From NCBI RefSeq assembly GCF_009827435.1, contig NZ_WTYM01000036.1, positions 124,001 to 188,000 of the forward strand: DNA of 64,000 nucleotides, in the 5' to 3' direction. The DNA comes from Croceibacterium salegens (lineage in GTDB: Bacteria; Pseudomonadota; Alphaproteobacteria; Sphingomonadales; Sphingomonadaceae). Every line of letters starts with the position of its first letter. The first letter of the stretch is position 1. Position numbers and translations under genes: made by a program. The notes under the pieces were generated by a model, which was not told the origin of the DNA, made no database searches, and saw only the letters and a list, made by a program, of their open reading frames with translations. Shown here piece after piece: positions 8,909 to 18,823 of the stretch.

Positions 8909-9481
8909 TTCGAGCTCCCTTCACACAGATTGCCAGCGGCCTCCCAGCCGCTGTCGGTTTCTTGCAATTTTGATATGATTTTTCGGGCGGCAGGACGCCG
9001 ACCGTGCAACCGTTGGGGGAGGGGCGTGCAGGGAGGAACGCGCCGCAGCGCCGTCCCGATTGCGCATTTGTGCGCTTCCCCCATCAGATCTCCCTCCCGT
9101 ACGGCCAGCCCCTGACTCGGGACAGGTCCGTCACATCCGTTATTATTCCGCCTTGTTGATAGTGTCTAGCCTCGGAGCATGCCTTCAGGCCCGGAAAATG
9201 CCGTCTGCGCGCAACTTTTTTCCATCCAGAACCGGCATCGACCGCATTAAGTTGCAGGATGAGATGAGGTCAGGAAAGGGGAAAATATAGCAATTATATA
9301 TAGTTGAGGTACTCACGAGGTACTTGGGGTGAGCGAGTGTTGCCAACCTGCATCGCTTACCCTTTTTGTCGCCCTCACATTCCGTTGATAATGTCCGGGG
9401 CGGGGGAGAGCGGGCTCCCTGTTCAACGCAGCAAAAGGTGCTAGAGCGTTTCCGTCTGGGGAGGCGGGAGAAGTTGTCCAA
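8909..9481. promoter_or_regulatory. Divergent control region between the TonB receptor and the double-MarR gene
   Basis: 573 bp with no convincing gene. Close to the receptor start, a 7-bp stem (CAGCGGC / GCCGCTG, 8934-8953) would lie in its mRNA leader. The part near 9290-9305 is unusually AT-rich (ATTATATATAG). It is followed by a direct repeat GAGGTACT at 9306-9313 and 9317-9324, spaced 11 bp start to start, i.e. one helical turn. This is a plausible operator for the neighbouring regulator; no -35/-10 pair could be fixed with confidence. Confidence 0.45.
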
Positions 9482-10792
9482 ATGACCAAATCGCGTCGTG
9501 CAGGAACGCGTAGTGGCGATGCCGCTGTCCGGGGCGGGCAGGGTGCGAACGCAGCTTGGCGCGAAATTCTGCGAAATCATGCCCTTGCGACGTGGAAATC
9601 CGATGGTGGACAATCCTCGAGCCAAGCCATCGATCGACTGCCCGAGCTTGGCCAGATGGCCGAAGAGGCCGTATCGCTGATCGAGACGTTCACTCTCGGT
9701 GCCCTGGCCCGGGCGCGGCGCCACGGCAATGCCGCGGTCCAACCCGGCGCTGAATTCTTCGACCAGCTGAGCCTGATCCTCAACAGTCTCGAACCAAGCG
9801 TACAAGGCCACGCATCCCCGGCCAGCGACGGTTCGCCGCTGATTTTCCAGAGCGAGCTTTGGCAAGTCCTGCACAAGATGCGCGAGAGCGCGGAACTGTC
9901 TTATGCCCGCGAGGTCGACCTCGTCGAACTCGACCGGCGCATCCTGTTCCTTCTGCGCACCAAGGGCTCGCTGGTGCCGGCCGACCTTTCATCAGCCGTC
10001 GGCGTCGACAAGGCGCAGGTCAGCCGATCGGTGAAGCGGTTGCTCGAACTGCGGATTGTGGAGCGCGAGCAGATCCGTTCGCCCGTCGTTCTGACGCGCA
10101 AGGGCGAGCAGTTGGCGGACCGCCTGCTGCGCCTCGCTGACCTGCGCAACCGCGAACTTATATTCGATGTCGGCGATGACGAGCTGGAACAGTTCTTTGC
10201 TACGATCGAGGTGCTGCTCAAGCGCTCTGCCGCGCTTTACGAGCAGGAGCGGGCGCGCGCAAACGCGCGCGACAGCGGTGAGGCAATCGATCTGACCCAG
10301 ACCCAGCGCCGGGGCGACGAGGCAATCCTTGTCGATCGCGCTCGCATCATGTCTCCGTTGCTGACGCTCAGCGCTTATTTCAGCCGCAGCGGCGCCCTTG
10401 CGTTCAAGCGAAGCACGGGTCTTTCCAATTTCGAGGCATGGGTGCTCAACGAGATCGGCAGGGCCTCACCGATCGACTGGCCGACGCTGACCTCCGCCTT
10501 GCAGCGCGATCACAGCCAGGCCGGACGCACGGTCAAGGCTTTGATGGATCGCGGCCTGATCGCGCGCGACGGCCGCCCTGGGCGCCGCCACGGCAAGTTT
10601 TATCCCACCCCCGAAGGGCAGCGGCTATACAATCTAATCCAGGAAACCAGTGTCGAGCGCAGCAGCTTCCTGATGGCTCCGCTGGGCGAGGAGGAGCGTA
10701 ACAGGTTCCTGGCGACGTTCGACAAGCTCAGGCGCAATGCCGTCGCGCAGTTGGAGCGTGAGCGGGCGCTCGAAGAACTCGACCGCGATTGA
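9482..10792 (+). CDS. Tandem (double) MarR-type winged-helix regulator
   Basis: 436 residues. Two separate winged-helix units are visible. Unit one (about 160-225) contains LDRRILFLLRTKGSLVPADL, DKAQVSRSVKRLLELRIVER and LTRKGEQLADRLL. Unit two (about 310-420) contains FEAWVLNEIGRASPIDWPTL, HSQAGRTVKALMDRGLIARD and PTPEGQRLYNLI. Each has the MarR order of recognition helix, wing and helical dimer arm, so one chain may act as a built-in dimer. The first ~130 residues are of unknown function. It is transcribed away from the TonB receptor and may control it. A GGGAG lies about 14 bp before the ATG. Confidence 0.82.
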   Translation: MTKSRRAGTRSGDAAVRGGQGANAAWREILRNHALATWKSDGGQSSSQAIDRLPELGQMAEEAVSLIETFTLGALARARRHGNAAVQPGAEFFDQLSLILNSLEPSVQGHASPASDGSPLIFQSELWQVLHKMRESAELSYAREVDLVELDRRILFLLRTKGSLVPADLSSAVGVDKAQVSRSVKRLLELRIVEREQIRSPVVLTRKGEQLADRLLRLADLRNRELIFDVGDDELEQFFATIEVLLKRSAALYEQERARANARDSGEAIDLTQTQRRGDEAILVDRARIMSPLLTLSAYFSRSGALAFKRSTGLSNFEAWVLNEIGRASPIDWPTLTSALQRDHSQAGRTVKALMDRGLIARDGRPGRRHGKFYPTPEGQRLYNLIQETSVERSSFLMAPLGEEERNRFLATFDKLRRNAVAQLERERALEELDRD

Positions 10793-10813
10793 TTGCCGGC
10801 TGGCGGGTGGGTC

Positions 10814-11362
10814 TTACTTGACCCGCTCGACCCGTACAGCCTGTTGCGAACCGACTACCATCAGGTAGCCGCCGAGCGCGCCCCGCTGGATTTCGATGGA
10901 ATCGCCCTTGCGCGGCGGACGGAACGAGGTGCCGCCACTCTCGGTCATCAGCCACTGCGCGCCATCGTTGAGTTCAACGAGGTAGGTGTGCGGCTGGCGC
11001 TCGCGCACGCCGGAAACCGTCGGGGTGATCTGGCGCGCGCCGTAACGGTTAGGATCGAAGCGCACGTCGGAACGGGCGCGCAGGTCGTCCGAACCGAAGC
11101 CGCCGGCGGTGGCCTGCGGTTGCAGGACGGCCCCGCCGCCGCTGGGGGACGGCATCTGCCCCGGCACGGAGCTCGGGTTGCCGCCGGCCGCGCGAATGTT
11201 GTTGTCATAGCAGGCAAGGCGCGCCGTGGGGTCGTCGATCTTGGCGCACTCGCGCATGATGTTGAGGACGATATCGTTGCTCACCTGCGCAGTTACAGGT
11301 GTCGCGGCAACGGCCATAGCCGATCCCGCCAGCAGTAGTGTCGCGCGGAGCGCCAAAGTCAT
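10814..11362 (-). CDS. Secreted protein of unknown function
   Basis: 182 residues. N-terminal signal peptide (about 1-25, LLLAGSAMAVAATPVTA), then a motif with two cysteines, CAKIDDPTARLACYD, that recurs in otherwise uncharacterised proteobacterial exported proteins. A Gly/Pro/Ser-rich linker follows, then a C-terminal region with beta character (HTYLVELNDGAQWLMTE). The two Cys could form a disulfide in the periplasm. It lies convergent to the double-MarR gene with 21 bp between the stops. No enzymatic motif was recognised. Confidence 0.8.
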   Translation of the reverse strand: MTLALRATLLLAGSAMAVAATPVTAQVSNDIVLNIMRECAKIDDPTARLACYDNNIRAAGGNPSSVPGQMPSPSGGGAVLQPQATAGGFGSDDLRARSDVRFDPNRYGARQITPTVSGVRERQPHTYLVELNDGAQWLMTESGGTSFRPPRKGDSIEIQRGALGGYLMVVGSQQAVRVERVK

Positions 11363-11453
11363 GCGAGTGAACTCCCTCTCGTTGTCGCGCTTCTGGCGGC
11401 TCGCCCATCTTCGCGCAAGAGGCTTGCGGCGCGCTGAACACGGGGAAGCGCGC

Positions 11454-12560
11454 TCAGCTGGCGGTTTCGATGTCTTCGACCTGCAGCTTGCCGCGACGCA
11501 CCTGGTCGGCTTCCATCGACTTGAACAGCGCGGTGAAGTTGCCTTCGCCGAAGCCCTCGTCCTTCTTGCGCTGAATGAACTCGAAGAACACCGGGCCGAT
11601 CATCGTCTGGCTGAAGATCTGCAGCAGCAGGCGCGGATCGCCGTCCTCGGTCGAACCGTCGAGCAGGATGCCGCGTGTCTGCAGTTCCGCCACCGGCTCG
11701 CCGTGGCCCGGTAGCCGGTCTTCGAGCATCTCGTAATAGGTCGCAGGCGGGGCAGGGGCGAACGGAGTGCCGCAGGCCTTGAGCCGGTCCCACACCTCGT
11801 AAAGGTTGTCGCAGCTCATGGCTATGTGCTGGATTCCTTCGCCGTTGAACTCGCGCAGGTACTCCTCGATCTGCCCGCCGCCCTTCTGGCCTTCCTCGTT
11901 CAGCGGGACGCGGATCTTGCCGTCGGGCGCGGTCATCGCCTTGCTGGTCAACCCAGTGTATTCGCCCTTGATGTCGAAGTAGCGGATCTCCTGGAAGTTG
12001 AAGATCCGCTCGTAGAACGCGGCCCAGTGCGCCATGCGCCCGCCGTAGACGTTGTGCGTCAGGTGATCGATGATCTTCAGTCCCGCGCCTTCGGGGTGCT
12101 TGTCGACGCCTTCCTCCCAAACGAAATCGATGTCGTAGATCGACAACGCGCCGTTGCCGTCCACCTCGTAGCGGTCGATTAGGTAGATCAGCGAATGGCC
12201 GATGCCGCGGATCGCCGGGATATTGAGTTCCATCGGGCCGGTGTTGACGTTGGCCGGCTCGGCTCCGCGCGCCAGGGCTTCGGCATAGGCTTTTCCGGCG
12301 TCACGGACTCGGAATCCCATGCCGCAAGCCGACGGACCGTGTTCGGCGGCGAAGAAAGCGGCCGGGCTCTTCGGCTCGTAATTGGCGATAAAGTTGATCG
12401 CCCCCTGCCGCCAGAGTTGGACGTCCTTGCTGCGGTGGCGCGCGACGAGGGTAAAGCCCATGCCCTTGAAGCATTCTTCCAGCACACCCTTCTCGGGCGC
12501 TGAAAATTCGAGGAATTCGAAGCCGTCGAGGCCGAGCGGATTGTCGAAGAGGTCGGTCAT
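11454..12560 (-). CDS. hpd: 4-Hydroxyphenylpyruvate dioxygenase
   Basis: 368 residues in two VOC-fold halves. Iron ligands fit the family: His of IIDHLTHNV, His of GIQHIAMSC and Glu of FFEFIQRK, together with the conserved C-terminal helix region [13 protein letters not shown]. It converts 4-hydroxyphenylpyruvate to homogentisate in tyrosine catabolism. ATG 12560 ([16 protein letters not shown]) was chosen over the longer open frame because family members begin like this, although no clear ribosome-binding site precedes it. No other homogentisate-pathway gene is in the window. Confidence 0.95.
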   Translation of the reverse strand: MTDLFDNPLGLDGFEFLEFSAPEKGVLEECFKGMGFTLVARHRSKDVQLWRQGAINFIANYEPKSPAAFFAAEHGPSACGMGFRVRDAGKAYAEALARGAEPANVNTGPMELNIPAIRGIGHSLIYLIDRYEVDGNGALSIYDIDFVWEEGVDKHPEGAGLKIIDHLTHNVYGGRMAHWAAFYERIFNFQEIRYFDIKGEYTGLTSKAMTAPDGKIRVPLNEEGQKGGGQIEEYLREFNGEGIQHIAMSCDNLYEVWDRLKACGTPFAPAPPATYYEMLEDRLPGHGEPVAELQTRGILLDGSTEDGDPRLLLQIFSQTMIGPVFFEFIQRKKDEGFGEGNFTALFKSMEADQVRRGKLQVEDIETAS

Positions 12561-12713
12561 AGTTTCAAATGTAACAAGTTTGCCGGAAATCGACAAGTGG
12601 CGATATCCGGAGCCATGTTCAAAGCTGTGGACGGGTTTCACCGCAAATCGCTTGAATCGGGGGATTAACTGTGATTCTAGTGGTTCATGAATCGACCCCG
12701 CTGCATTTCCGTC

Positions 12714-13004
12714 ATGCCGCGCGAAAAGCTGATCCAGTTCGGCGCGCTCGGCTGGCTGTTGCTGCTTGGGGGGATGGCGCTGGCCGGTCCGTACGGCGTG
12801 CTGGCATGGGGCGAGAACCTCTCGTTGCTCGAAAAGCGCCAGGAACAGATCAAGGAACTCAAGCAGGAACGGGTTCGTCTACAGAACCTCGTCACGCTGC
12901 TCGATCCGCACCACGTCGATCCAGACCTTTCGACCGAACTCCTGCGGCGCGATCTCAACGTCGCTCATCCCGACGAATATATCCTCGACCTGCCCGAGCG
13001 CTGA
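12714..13004 (+). CDS. ftsB: FtsB/DivIC-like septum formation initiator
   Basis: 96 residues from ATG 12714 (an ATG at 12687 in the same frame is possible). One membrane helix ([21 protein letters not shown]) is followed by a short coiled coil ([20 protein letters not shown]) and a C-terminal acidic tail. This is the layout of FtsB, which with FtsL and FtsQ bridges early and late divisome proteins. Its place just upstream of pdhA is the usual alphaproteobacterial arrangement and supports the call. Confidence 0.82.
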   Translation: MPREKLIQFGALGWLLLLGGMALAGPYGVLAWGENLSLLEKRQEQIKELKQERVRLQNLVTLLDPHHVDPDLSTELLRRDLNVAHPDEYILDLPER

Positions 13005-13122
13005 GGCGAGGTTTCCGCCGCAAATGATACCATTTGCAGGCGTTGCAACGCGCCCGTTTCTGCGCTTATAGGCCTGCCCACGATACGGTGCTTGGCACCA
13101 CAAACGGACAGGACGAACCACC

Positions 13123-14235
13123 TTGGCTAAAGCCGCCAGCCCACGTTCCAGCAAGCCCGCCGCCAAGAAGCCGGTGGTCATCAAATCTCCAGCAAAAGCA
13201 GCCCCGGCAGACGACAATTTCGCCCTGCGCAGCCTGCAGGAGGAATTCGAGGCCAATCGCCGCTACAAGCCCACCAAGGAAGAGCTGCTCTCGCTCTACG
13301 AGACGATGCTGCTCATCCGCCGGTTCGAGGAAAAGGCCGGCCAGCTCTACGGCCTCGGCCTGATCGGTGGCTTCTGCCACCTCTACATCGGGCAGGAAGC
13401 TGTTGCGACGGGCCTGCAGTCGGCGCTGACCGAGGGCAAGGACAGCGTCATCACCGGTTACCGCGACCATGGTCACATGCTCGCCTACGGCATCGATCCG
13501 AACGTGATCATGGCCGAACTGACCGGGCGCGAGGCGGGCATTTCGCGCGGCAAGGGCGGTTCGATGCACATGTTCAGCACCGATCATGCGTTCTACGGCG
13601 GCCACGGCATCGTCGGCGCGCAGGTTTCGCTCGGCGGCGGCCTCGCATTCGCCCACAAGTACAACGACGACGGCGGCATCACGCTGGCCTATTTCGGCGA
13701 CGGCGCGGCAAACCAGGGCCAGGTCTACGAGACCATGAACATGGCCAGCCTGTGGCAGCTGCCGATGGTCTTCGTGGTCGAGAACAACCAGTACGCCATG
13801 GGCACATCGGTCCAGCGGTCGAGCGCCGAGACGCATTTCTACCGCCGCGGCACGGCGTTCCGCATCCCGGGCATCGCGGTCAACGGGATGGACGTGCTCG
13901 AGGTTCGGCAGGCGGCCGAGGTCGCCTTCAAGCACGTGCGCGCCGGTGGCGGCCCGGTGCTGCTGGAGCTCAACACCTATCGCTATCGCGGTCACTCGAT
14001 GTCGGACCCGGCCAAGTACCGGACCCGCGAGGAAGTGCAGGACCAGCGTGAACACAACGATCCGATCGAGCGCGCCAAGGCCGACCTTGCCAAGCTCAAG
14101 GTGACCGAGGAAGAATTGAAGGACATCGACAAGGCAATCCGCGCGCGGGTCAACGAAGCCGCCGAATTTGCCGAGAACTCGCCCGAGCCGGAGCCGTCAG
14201 AGCTCCACACCGACGTGCTGGTGGAGAACTACTGA
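13123..14235 (+). CDS. pdhA: Pyruvate dehydrogenase E1 component, alpha subunit
   Basis: 370 residues. Conserved E1-alpha motifs include [29 protein letters not shown], the thiamine diphosphate motif [12 protein letters not shown] ... VVENN, and the phosphorylation-loop-like [19 protein letters not shown]. An Ala/Lys-rich N-terminal extension (about 30 residues) precedes the core. The start is TTG 13123, with GGACAGGA upstream. Together with PdhB it decarboxylates pyruvate and acylates lipoyl groups. Stop and pdhB start overlap (TGATG). Confidence 0.96.
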   Translation: MAKAASPRSSKPAAKKPVVIKSPAKAAPADDNFALRSLQEEFEANRRYKPTKEELLSLYETMLLIRRFEEKAGQLYGLGLIGGFCHLYIGQEAVATGLQSALTEGKDSVITGYRDHGHMLAYGIDPNVIMAELTGREAGISRGKGGSMHMFSTDHAFYGGHGIVGAQVSLGGGLAFAHKYNDDGGITLAYFGDGAANQGQVYETMNMASLWQLPMVFVVENNQYAMGTSVQRSSAETHFYRRGTAFRIPGIAVNGMDVLEVRQAAEVAFKHVRAGGGPVLLELNTYRYRGHSMSDPAKYRTREEVQDQREHNDPIERAKADLAKLKVTEEELKDIDKAIRARVNEAAEFAENSPEPEPSELHTDVLVENY

Positions 14236-15596
14236 TGTCGATCGAGCTGAAGATGCCCGCGCTCTCCCCGACAATGGAGGAGGGGACCCTGGCCAAGTGG
14301 CTGGTCAAGGAAGGCGACACCGTCTCCGCCGGTGACGTGCTGGCCGAAATCGAGACCGACAAGGCGACGATGGAATTCGAATCCATCGACGAGGGCACAG
14401 TCGGCAAGATCCTCGTTCCTGAAGGAACCGAGGGCGTAAAGGTCGGCGAGGTCATCGCCGTACTGGCAGGCGAGGGCGAGGACGTGTCCGCGGCCGCTCC
14501 AGCAGCTGCTCCCGCACCCGCCGCTGCACCGGCACCGGCTCCCGCCCCCGCGGCAGAACGTCCGGCTCCAGCAGCGCGTGCCAAGGATCCGGAAATCCCG
14601 ACCGGGACCAACATGATCACCGTCACCCTGCGCGAAGCGCTGCGCGACGCGATGGCCGAGGAAATGCGCCTCGACGACCGCGTCTTCGTGATGGGTGAGG
14701 AAGTGGCCGAGTACCAGGGCGCCTACAAGGTCACCCAGGGCCTGCTCGAGGAATTCGGCCCGCGCCGTGTCATCGACACGCCGATCACCGAATACGGCTT
14801 TGCCGGCATCGGCACCGGTGCGGCGATGGGCGGCCTTCGTCCGATCGTCGAGTTCATGACCTTCAACTTCGCGATGCAGGCGATCGACCACATCGTGAAC
14901 TCGGCGGCCAAGACAAACTACATGTCGGGCGGCCAGATGCGCTGCCCGGTGGTGTTCCGCGGTCCCAACGGCGCGGCCAGCCGCGTCGCCGCGCAGCACA
15001 GCCAGAACTACGGCCCCTGGTACGCTAGCGTCCCTGGGCTGATCGTCATCGCGCCGTACGATGCGTCGGACGCGAAGGGACTGCTCAAAGCTGCCATCAG
15101 GTGTGAAGACCCGGTCGTATTCCTCGAAAATGAATTGCTTTATGGTCGTTCGTTCGAGCTCGCCCAGCTCGACGACCATGTCCTGCCGATCGGCAAGGCG
15201 CGGGTCATGCGCGAGGGTTCGGACGTGACCATCGTCAGCTATTCGATCGGCGTCGGTCTTGCGCTCGAAGCGGCCGAAGGTCTGGCCGACGAAGGAATCG
15301 ACGCCGAAGTCATCGATTTGCGCACCCTGCGCCCACTCGACACGCAGACGATTCTCGAAAGCCTCGCCAAGACCAACCGGCTGGTGGTCGCAGAAGAGGG
15401 CTGGCCGACCTGTTCGATCGCCTCGGAAGTCATCGCCGTGTGCATGGAGCAGGGCTTCGACCACCTCGACGCGCCGGTCATGCGGGTGTGCAACGAGGAC
15501 GTACCGCTACCCTATGCGGCGAATCTCGAGAAGCTGGCGCTGATCGATGCGGCGAAGATCGCCGAGGCTGTACGCAAGGTCTGCTACAAGGATTAG
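14235..15596 (+). CDS. pdhB: Pyruvate dehydrogenase E1 component, beta subunit, with N-terminal lipoyl domain
   Basis: 453 residues. Residues 1-80 are a biotinyl/lipoyl domain with the lipoylated Lys in [12 protein letters not shown]. An Ala/Pro-rich flexible linker follows (about 85-120). The rest is the E1-beta transketolase-type body ([44 protein letters not shown]). A lipoyl domain on E1-beta is known from alphaproteobacteria and lets the subunit carry its own swinging arm. Translationally coupled to pdhA. The E2 and E3 genes are not in the window. Confidence 0.96.
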   Translation: MSIELKMPALSPTMEEGTLAKWLVKEGDTVSAGDVLAEIETDKATMEFESIDEGTVGKILVPEGTEGVKVGEVIAVLAGEGEDVSAAAPAAAPAPAAAPAPAPAPAAERPAPAARAKDPEIPTGTNMITVTLREALRDAMAEEMRLDDRVFVMGEEVAEYQGAYKVTQGLLEEFGPRRVIDTPITEYGFAGIGTGAAMGGLRPIVEFMTFNFAMQAIDHIVNSAAKTNYMSGGQMRCPVVFRGPNGAASRVAAQHSQNYGPWYASVPGLIVIAPYDASDAKGLLKAAIRCEDPVVFLENELLYGRSFELAQLDDHVLPIGKARVMREGSDVTIVSYSIGVGLALEAAEGLADEGIDAEVIDLRTLRPLDTQTILESLAKTNRLVVAEEGWPTCSIASEVIAVCMEQGFDHLDAPVMRVCNEDVPLPYAANLEKLALIDAAKIAEAVRKVCYKD

Positions 15597-15771
15597 ACTC
15601 GCGCGCGTTGGTATCTAAGGTCAAATTATTGTGGTTCGCCGAAGAATCGGTAACGCATATTTCCGACGAGATTTTCGCCCGTTCGCAACTATAAAACTCC
15701 AGCATTATGTTCCGTTAGCTCGTCAAGGACGAGAATCTGAGAACATTGCTGGTTTGAAGATGCTCAACTTC

Positions 15772-16209
15772 TCATTGAAGAACAAAGAGCGGGCGCGAAT
15801 AATTCAATGTGATGTTATCGATTGAAGTTCCGCCGATGATGTCCGGCAAGGCGTATGTTATGTCCAAATCAAATTCGAGAGCGCCATTGACTCGACTTGG
15901 TGTCACGGGGCTGACGGAAATCGTCAAGAGGTTGGGATTGAGGTTGTAGGGCGTAGTAACGCCCATTGCTTCGATATTGGCGGCCAGCGTGCTGGAATTC
16001 ATCGCGTTGTTCTTCTGATATTCGACCGTCGCGAACCGTGCAGCATCGCTCGCAAGTGATCGGATCGCGTTGTAATTCTGCATATAGACGCCGACAGAAA
16101 TGACGCCGAACATCAAGGCAAAGAATACAGGGGCGAGCAATGCGAACTCGACCGCAGAGGCGGCGCGCTGGTCGCTTAGGATGCGATGGAGAATTGATTT
16201 CCTAGCCAT
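15772..16209 (-). CDS. TadE-like pseudopilin/membrane protein
   Basis: 145 residues from ATG 16209 (a GTG one codon upstream is possible). The N-terminus has the TadE signature: a basic start, SAVEFALLAPVFFALMFGVI as transmembrane segment with the Glu of the pseudopilin-like motif, then a periplasmic part ending ...LNYSRPLFVLQ. TadE-type proteins are minor components of Flp/Tad pilus machines. It is the last gene of a three-gene run coupled by overlapping stop/start codons. Base composition is lower in GC than the flanks. Confidence 0.85.
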   Translation of the reverse strand: MARKSILHRILSDQRAASAVEFALLAPVFFALMFGVISVGVYMQNYNAIRSLASDAARFATVEYQKNNAMNSSTLAANIEAMGVTTPYNLNPNLLTISVSPVTPSRVNGALEFDLDITYALPDIIGGTSIDNITLNYSRPLFVLQ

Positions 16210-16664
16210 CACGACACCTGGACCGTTCGTACAACGTTAAAGTTTACTGGCTGTCCGACACCGAAACGGGTCCAGACCGGTGTATAAGTGTCAGTAAGGG
16301 TCATTTCGACATAAGAGTATATCTGCTGTCCTGTACAGGTTGGCACTGTCGACGACAGCGTCGAACTTGTGCCGCAGCGATATTTATCGATAATTGTCAG
16401 CTGATTACTGTTCAGATTGAGGGAGGTTTCTATGATGGTTTCGAGTTCGCTCGATGTGATTCCAGACCCCCCTGCAGCGGCAAGAATAATTCCTCCGGCC
16501 TCACTCGCTGCGCTCTGCAGTTGTTGTTCGCGGGAAACAAGGTTGCTGACCTCGAATACTCCAAGTGACATAGTGGCCAGGAGCGGCGCGATGAGCGCCG
16601 TTTCGATCGCCATCGTGCCACGGTTGTCGTCGTCCAGGCGAAAGAGTCTACGCAGCGCGATCAT
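16209..16664 (-). CDS. TadE/TadF-like membrane protein
   Basis: 151 residues. A basic N-terminus, then GTMAIETALIAPLLATMSLGVFEVS, a TadE-type hydrophobic segment with the conserved Glu, followed by an extracytoplasmic domain with two Cys (RCGTSS, PTCTG) that may form a disulfide. It starts in an ATGA overlap with the upstream TadG-like gene and overlaps the downstream tadE-like gene. No tadA/B/C ATPase or platform genes are nearby. Confidence 0.85.
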   Translation of the reverse strand: MIALRRLFRLDDDNRGTMAIETALIAPLLATMSLGVFEVSNLVSREQQLQSAASEAGGIILAAAGGSGITSSELETIIETSLNLNSNQLTIIDKYRCGTSSTLSSTVPTCTGQQIYSYVEMTLTDTYTPVWTRFGVGQPVNFNVVRTVQVS

Positions 16665-17986
16665 GCCACCAGCCTTACGCCGCCGGCCGAGGAACCGGCC
16701 GAGTTGGTCTGCGTCGACGTGCAGGTCGTGGTGATCGAGGTGTTACCAGAAATTGAGAGGGTTGAAGCCCACAACTGGAAACACAGCGGAGCCGCGGAAG
16801 ATCCGCCATTCACAGTCAAGTCGCCATTCGGCATATAGAATGTACCACGGACCGTAATGTTGGCGTTACCGTTGAAAGCGTGACTCACGGCGCTCGTCTG
16901 CGACCCCTTCTCTTCGTAAATCAGCATTCCGCCGTAGAGGTTCTTGTAGGGCTCGTTCGGCGTGCCGACAAAGTCAGCCGCTTCCATAGGAGTCAGGTTT
17001 ACTGACCCAGCGTTACCGGAGCCGCCAAGCTTGAGCTGAGCTCCGTTCTTGAGGACGAACATCACGCCATTTCCTGTAATGTTCGATTTTTGGTCGGTCA
17101 TGTCGAGCACGCCACCATTCACGACATAGATGCCAGGATTCATCACGATTTTGCAATTCATGTTCATGCCGCTGTAAACGCCCGGCGAAAGGTAGGTAGT
17201 CGTACTGGTGGCTGATCCGCCATTAGGGCAATTCACTGAGCGGTTCGTGTTATCGGTGGATGTTGGCGTTGGGAGATTTTCAAACGGGTTGCTCAAGCCA
17301 GTTGCGCCTTCAGTAACCTTGCTTTCAAGGTAGGTGGGCACATCGACCGTCCCGCACGCAACAATGCTATCGGTGGTTACCCCTTTCTTAGTGGGGTCAT
17401 TTGGATCCACCGTGATTTTGATTGCGTCGTCTTCGCAGGAAAGGGCACCGAGACCACACGATGCGTTGACCGTCGCACTGCCACCTACGACGAATGTCTG
17501 GTCCACATTTTTCTTGAGCGCCATCAAGCAGGCTTGGTAGGTACCACCCTCGGCATACGTCGCCTGTGCTGTAGCAAAGACCGTCATAGCCTTACCAACG
17601 ATAAAGCCGGTGAAGGGAAGTTCCTTAGTTGCGCGAGCAGAGACGATGACACTGTTGTTGGTTCCGCCGCCATAGCTTCCCAACTGGATCGTGGAATCGG
17701 AATCTGCGAACGTCTTGGTGATAGCCAGATTTGAATCGTATTCCTGCTCGGCGCGTGTGCTGTAGTCTTGCGAAGTCTTGTCATACGCGAGAGTCCACGC
17801 GCCCGCGAGGGCGCCCTGGTCAACCGCTTGCTGCAGTTCGCGCTTCCAAGCGTACATCTGCGCCATATCCATAGCGTAGCCCGCCGCGCCAATCAGGACG
17901 GGCATGCCGAGCGCTGTAAGCAATACGGCATTTCCGGATTTTTCACCGAGCAGCCGTTTGAAAATCTGGAGCTTCTTGCTAGCCAT
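16661..17986 (-). CDS. TadG-like pilus-associated protein with beta-rich C-terminal domain
   Basis: 441 residues. N-terminal TadG-type segment (KSGNAVLLTALGMPVLIGAA, then YAMDMAQMYAWKRELQQAVD with the QxAvDaaALAG-like stretch QGALAGAW). The remainder is rich in Asn, Gly, Ser and Thr and looks repetitive and beta-structured (PGIYVVNGGVLDMTDQ, NANITVRGTFYMPNGDLTVN). No von Willebrand A motif (DxSxS) is visible, unlike many TadG proteins. Probably exported and anchored by its N-terminal helix. First gene of the three-gene operon. Confidence 0.82.
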   Translation of the reverse strand: MASKKLQIFKRLLGEKSGNAVLLTALGMPVLIGAAGYAMDMAQMYAWKRELQQAVDQGALAGAWTLAYDKTSQDYSTRAEQEYDSNLAITKTFADSDSTIQLGSYGGGTNNSVIVSARATKELPFTGFIVGKAMTVFATAQATYAEGGTYQACLMALKKNVDQTFVVGGSATVNASCGLGALSCEDDAIKITVDPNDPTKKGVTTDSIVACGTVDVPTYLESKVTEGATGLSNPFENLPTPTSTDNTNRSVNCPNGGSATSTTTYLSPGVYSGMNMNCKIVMNPGIYVVNGGVLDMTDQKSNITGNGVMFVLKNGAQLKLGGSGNAGSVNLTPMEAADFVGTPNEPYKNLYGGMLIYEEKGSQTSAVSHAFNGNANITVRGTFYMPNGDLTVNGGSSAAPLCFQLWASTLSISGNTSITTTCTSTQTNSAGSSAGGVRLVA

Positions 17987-18114
17987 GTGCCCCCGCTACA
18001 AATAGGTTTCTCGGTCCCAGCAGCGCGCTTCTAAGCATTCATGTTCACCACTCCGTGAAAAGGTAGAGTTAACGGTGATTTCACTATGGCAGCCGGCAAC
18101 TGCCGCCGGATTGA

Positions 18115-18792
18115 TTGGAGACAGCTCTGATACGCGGGAAAAACTCTTTGGATCAGAGCTCTGTTGACGACTTACCGGAGCCGCAACGGCTCGCGCTGGC
18201 CCATGCGCGGACCGGTGCGCGGGGGCCGATTCTAGCGGTTCTCGCGCTCGATTTGCGGCTTGCCACATTCGTGCGCAATGCCCACGAACCGCTGCTCGCG
18301 CAGGTCCGCATTGCCTGGTGGCGGGACCGGCTTGGCGAGCCTCCCGGGAACTGGCCGCAGGGCGATCCGGTGCTTGACCAATTGCGTGGCTGGCGCTCGC
18401 CCGAAGCGCTGGTTTCCCTCGTCGATGGGTGGGAAGGACTTGTCGATGAAGCGCTTGATGCGGGTGTGATCGAGCGCTTTGCCGCAGGCCGAACAGCGGC
18501 CTTCGCAGCGCTCGCAGACGAACTGGGAGTGCGCGATGCGGCGGCGGCGCAGGCCGGCCGCAACTGGGCGCTTGCCGATCTCGCCGCCAACCTTTCGGAT
18601 CCCGCCGAGCGCGAACGGGTGATTGCTATGGCATCGCGGGAGGACGCTGACTTGCCACGCCAGCCCGAACTGCGCCCGCTCGCCATCCTCGGCGCTCTGG
18701 GCCGCCGGTCCATAGTCCGGGGGGGACGGCCTCTGCTCGAAGGGCGCGGCGCGGCGCTGGTGGCAATGCGGGTTGGCATGTTCGGCCGTTAG
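18115..18792 (+). CDS. Squalene/phytoene synthase family protein (short, probably non-catalytic)
   Basis: 225 residues. The region PILAVLALDLRLATFVRNAHEPLLAQVRIAWWRDRL matches the N-terminal helices of the trans-isoprenyl synthase family, and later AGRNWALADLAANL fits its second half. The paired DxxxD metal-binding motifs of true squalene or phytoene synthases are missing and the chain is shorter than the usual ~280 residues. This resembles the NDUFAF6-like subgroup linked to respiratory complex assembly. The start (TTG 18115) is uncertain because no ATG or good ribosome site was found. Confidence 0.7.
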   Translation: METALIRGKNSLDQSSVDDLPEPQRLALAHARTGARGPILAVLALDLRLATFVRNAHEPLLAQVRIAWWRDRLGEPPGNWPQGDPVLDQLRGWRSPEALVSLVDGWEGLVDEALDAGVIERFAAGRTAAFAALADELGVRDAAAAQAGRNWALADLAANLSDPAERERVIAMASREDADLPRQPELRPLAILGALGRRSIVRGGRPLLEGRGAALVAMRVGMFGR

Positions 18793-18823
18793 GCTATTGT
18801 CGCGCCCGAGAAAGGGTCGCGAA

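Noticed and set aside
15597-15771. Possible small gene between pdhB and the tad-like operon
   Set aside because: A short open frame exists on the plus strand but lacks a ribosome site and resembles no protein; the spacer is simply AT-richer.
17987-18114. TTCAC-N6-GTGAA inverted repeat upstream of the TadG-like gene as an SOS/LexA box
   Set aside because: It does not match the alphaproteobacterial LexA pattern (GTTC-N7-GTTC) and has short arms, so no regulator can be assigned.
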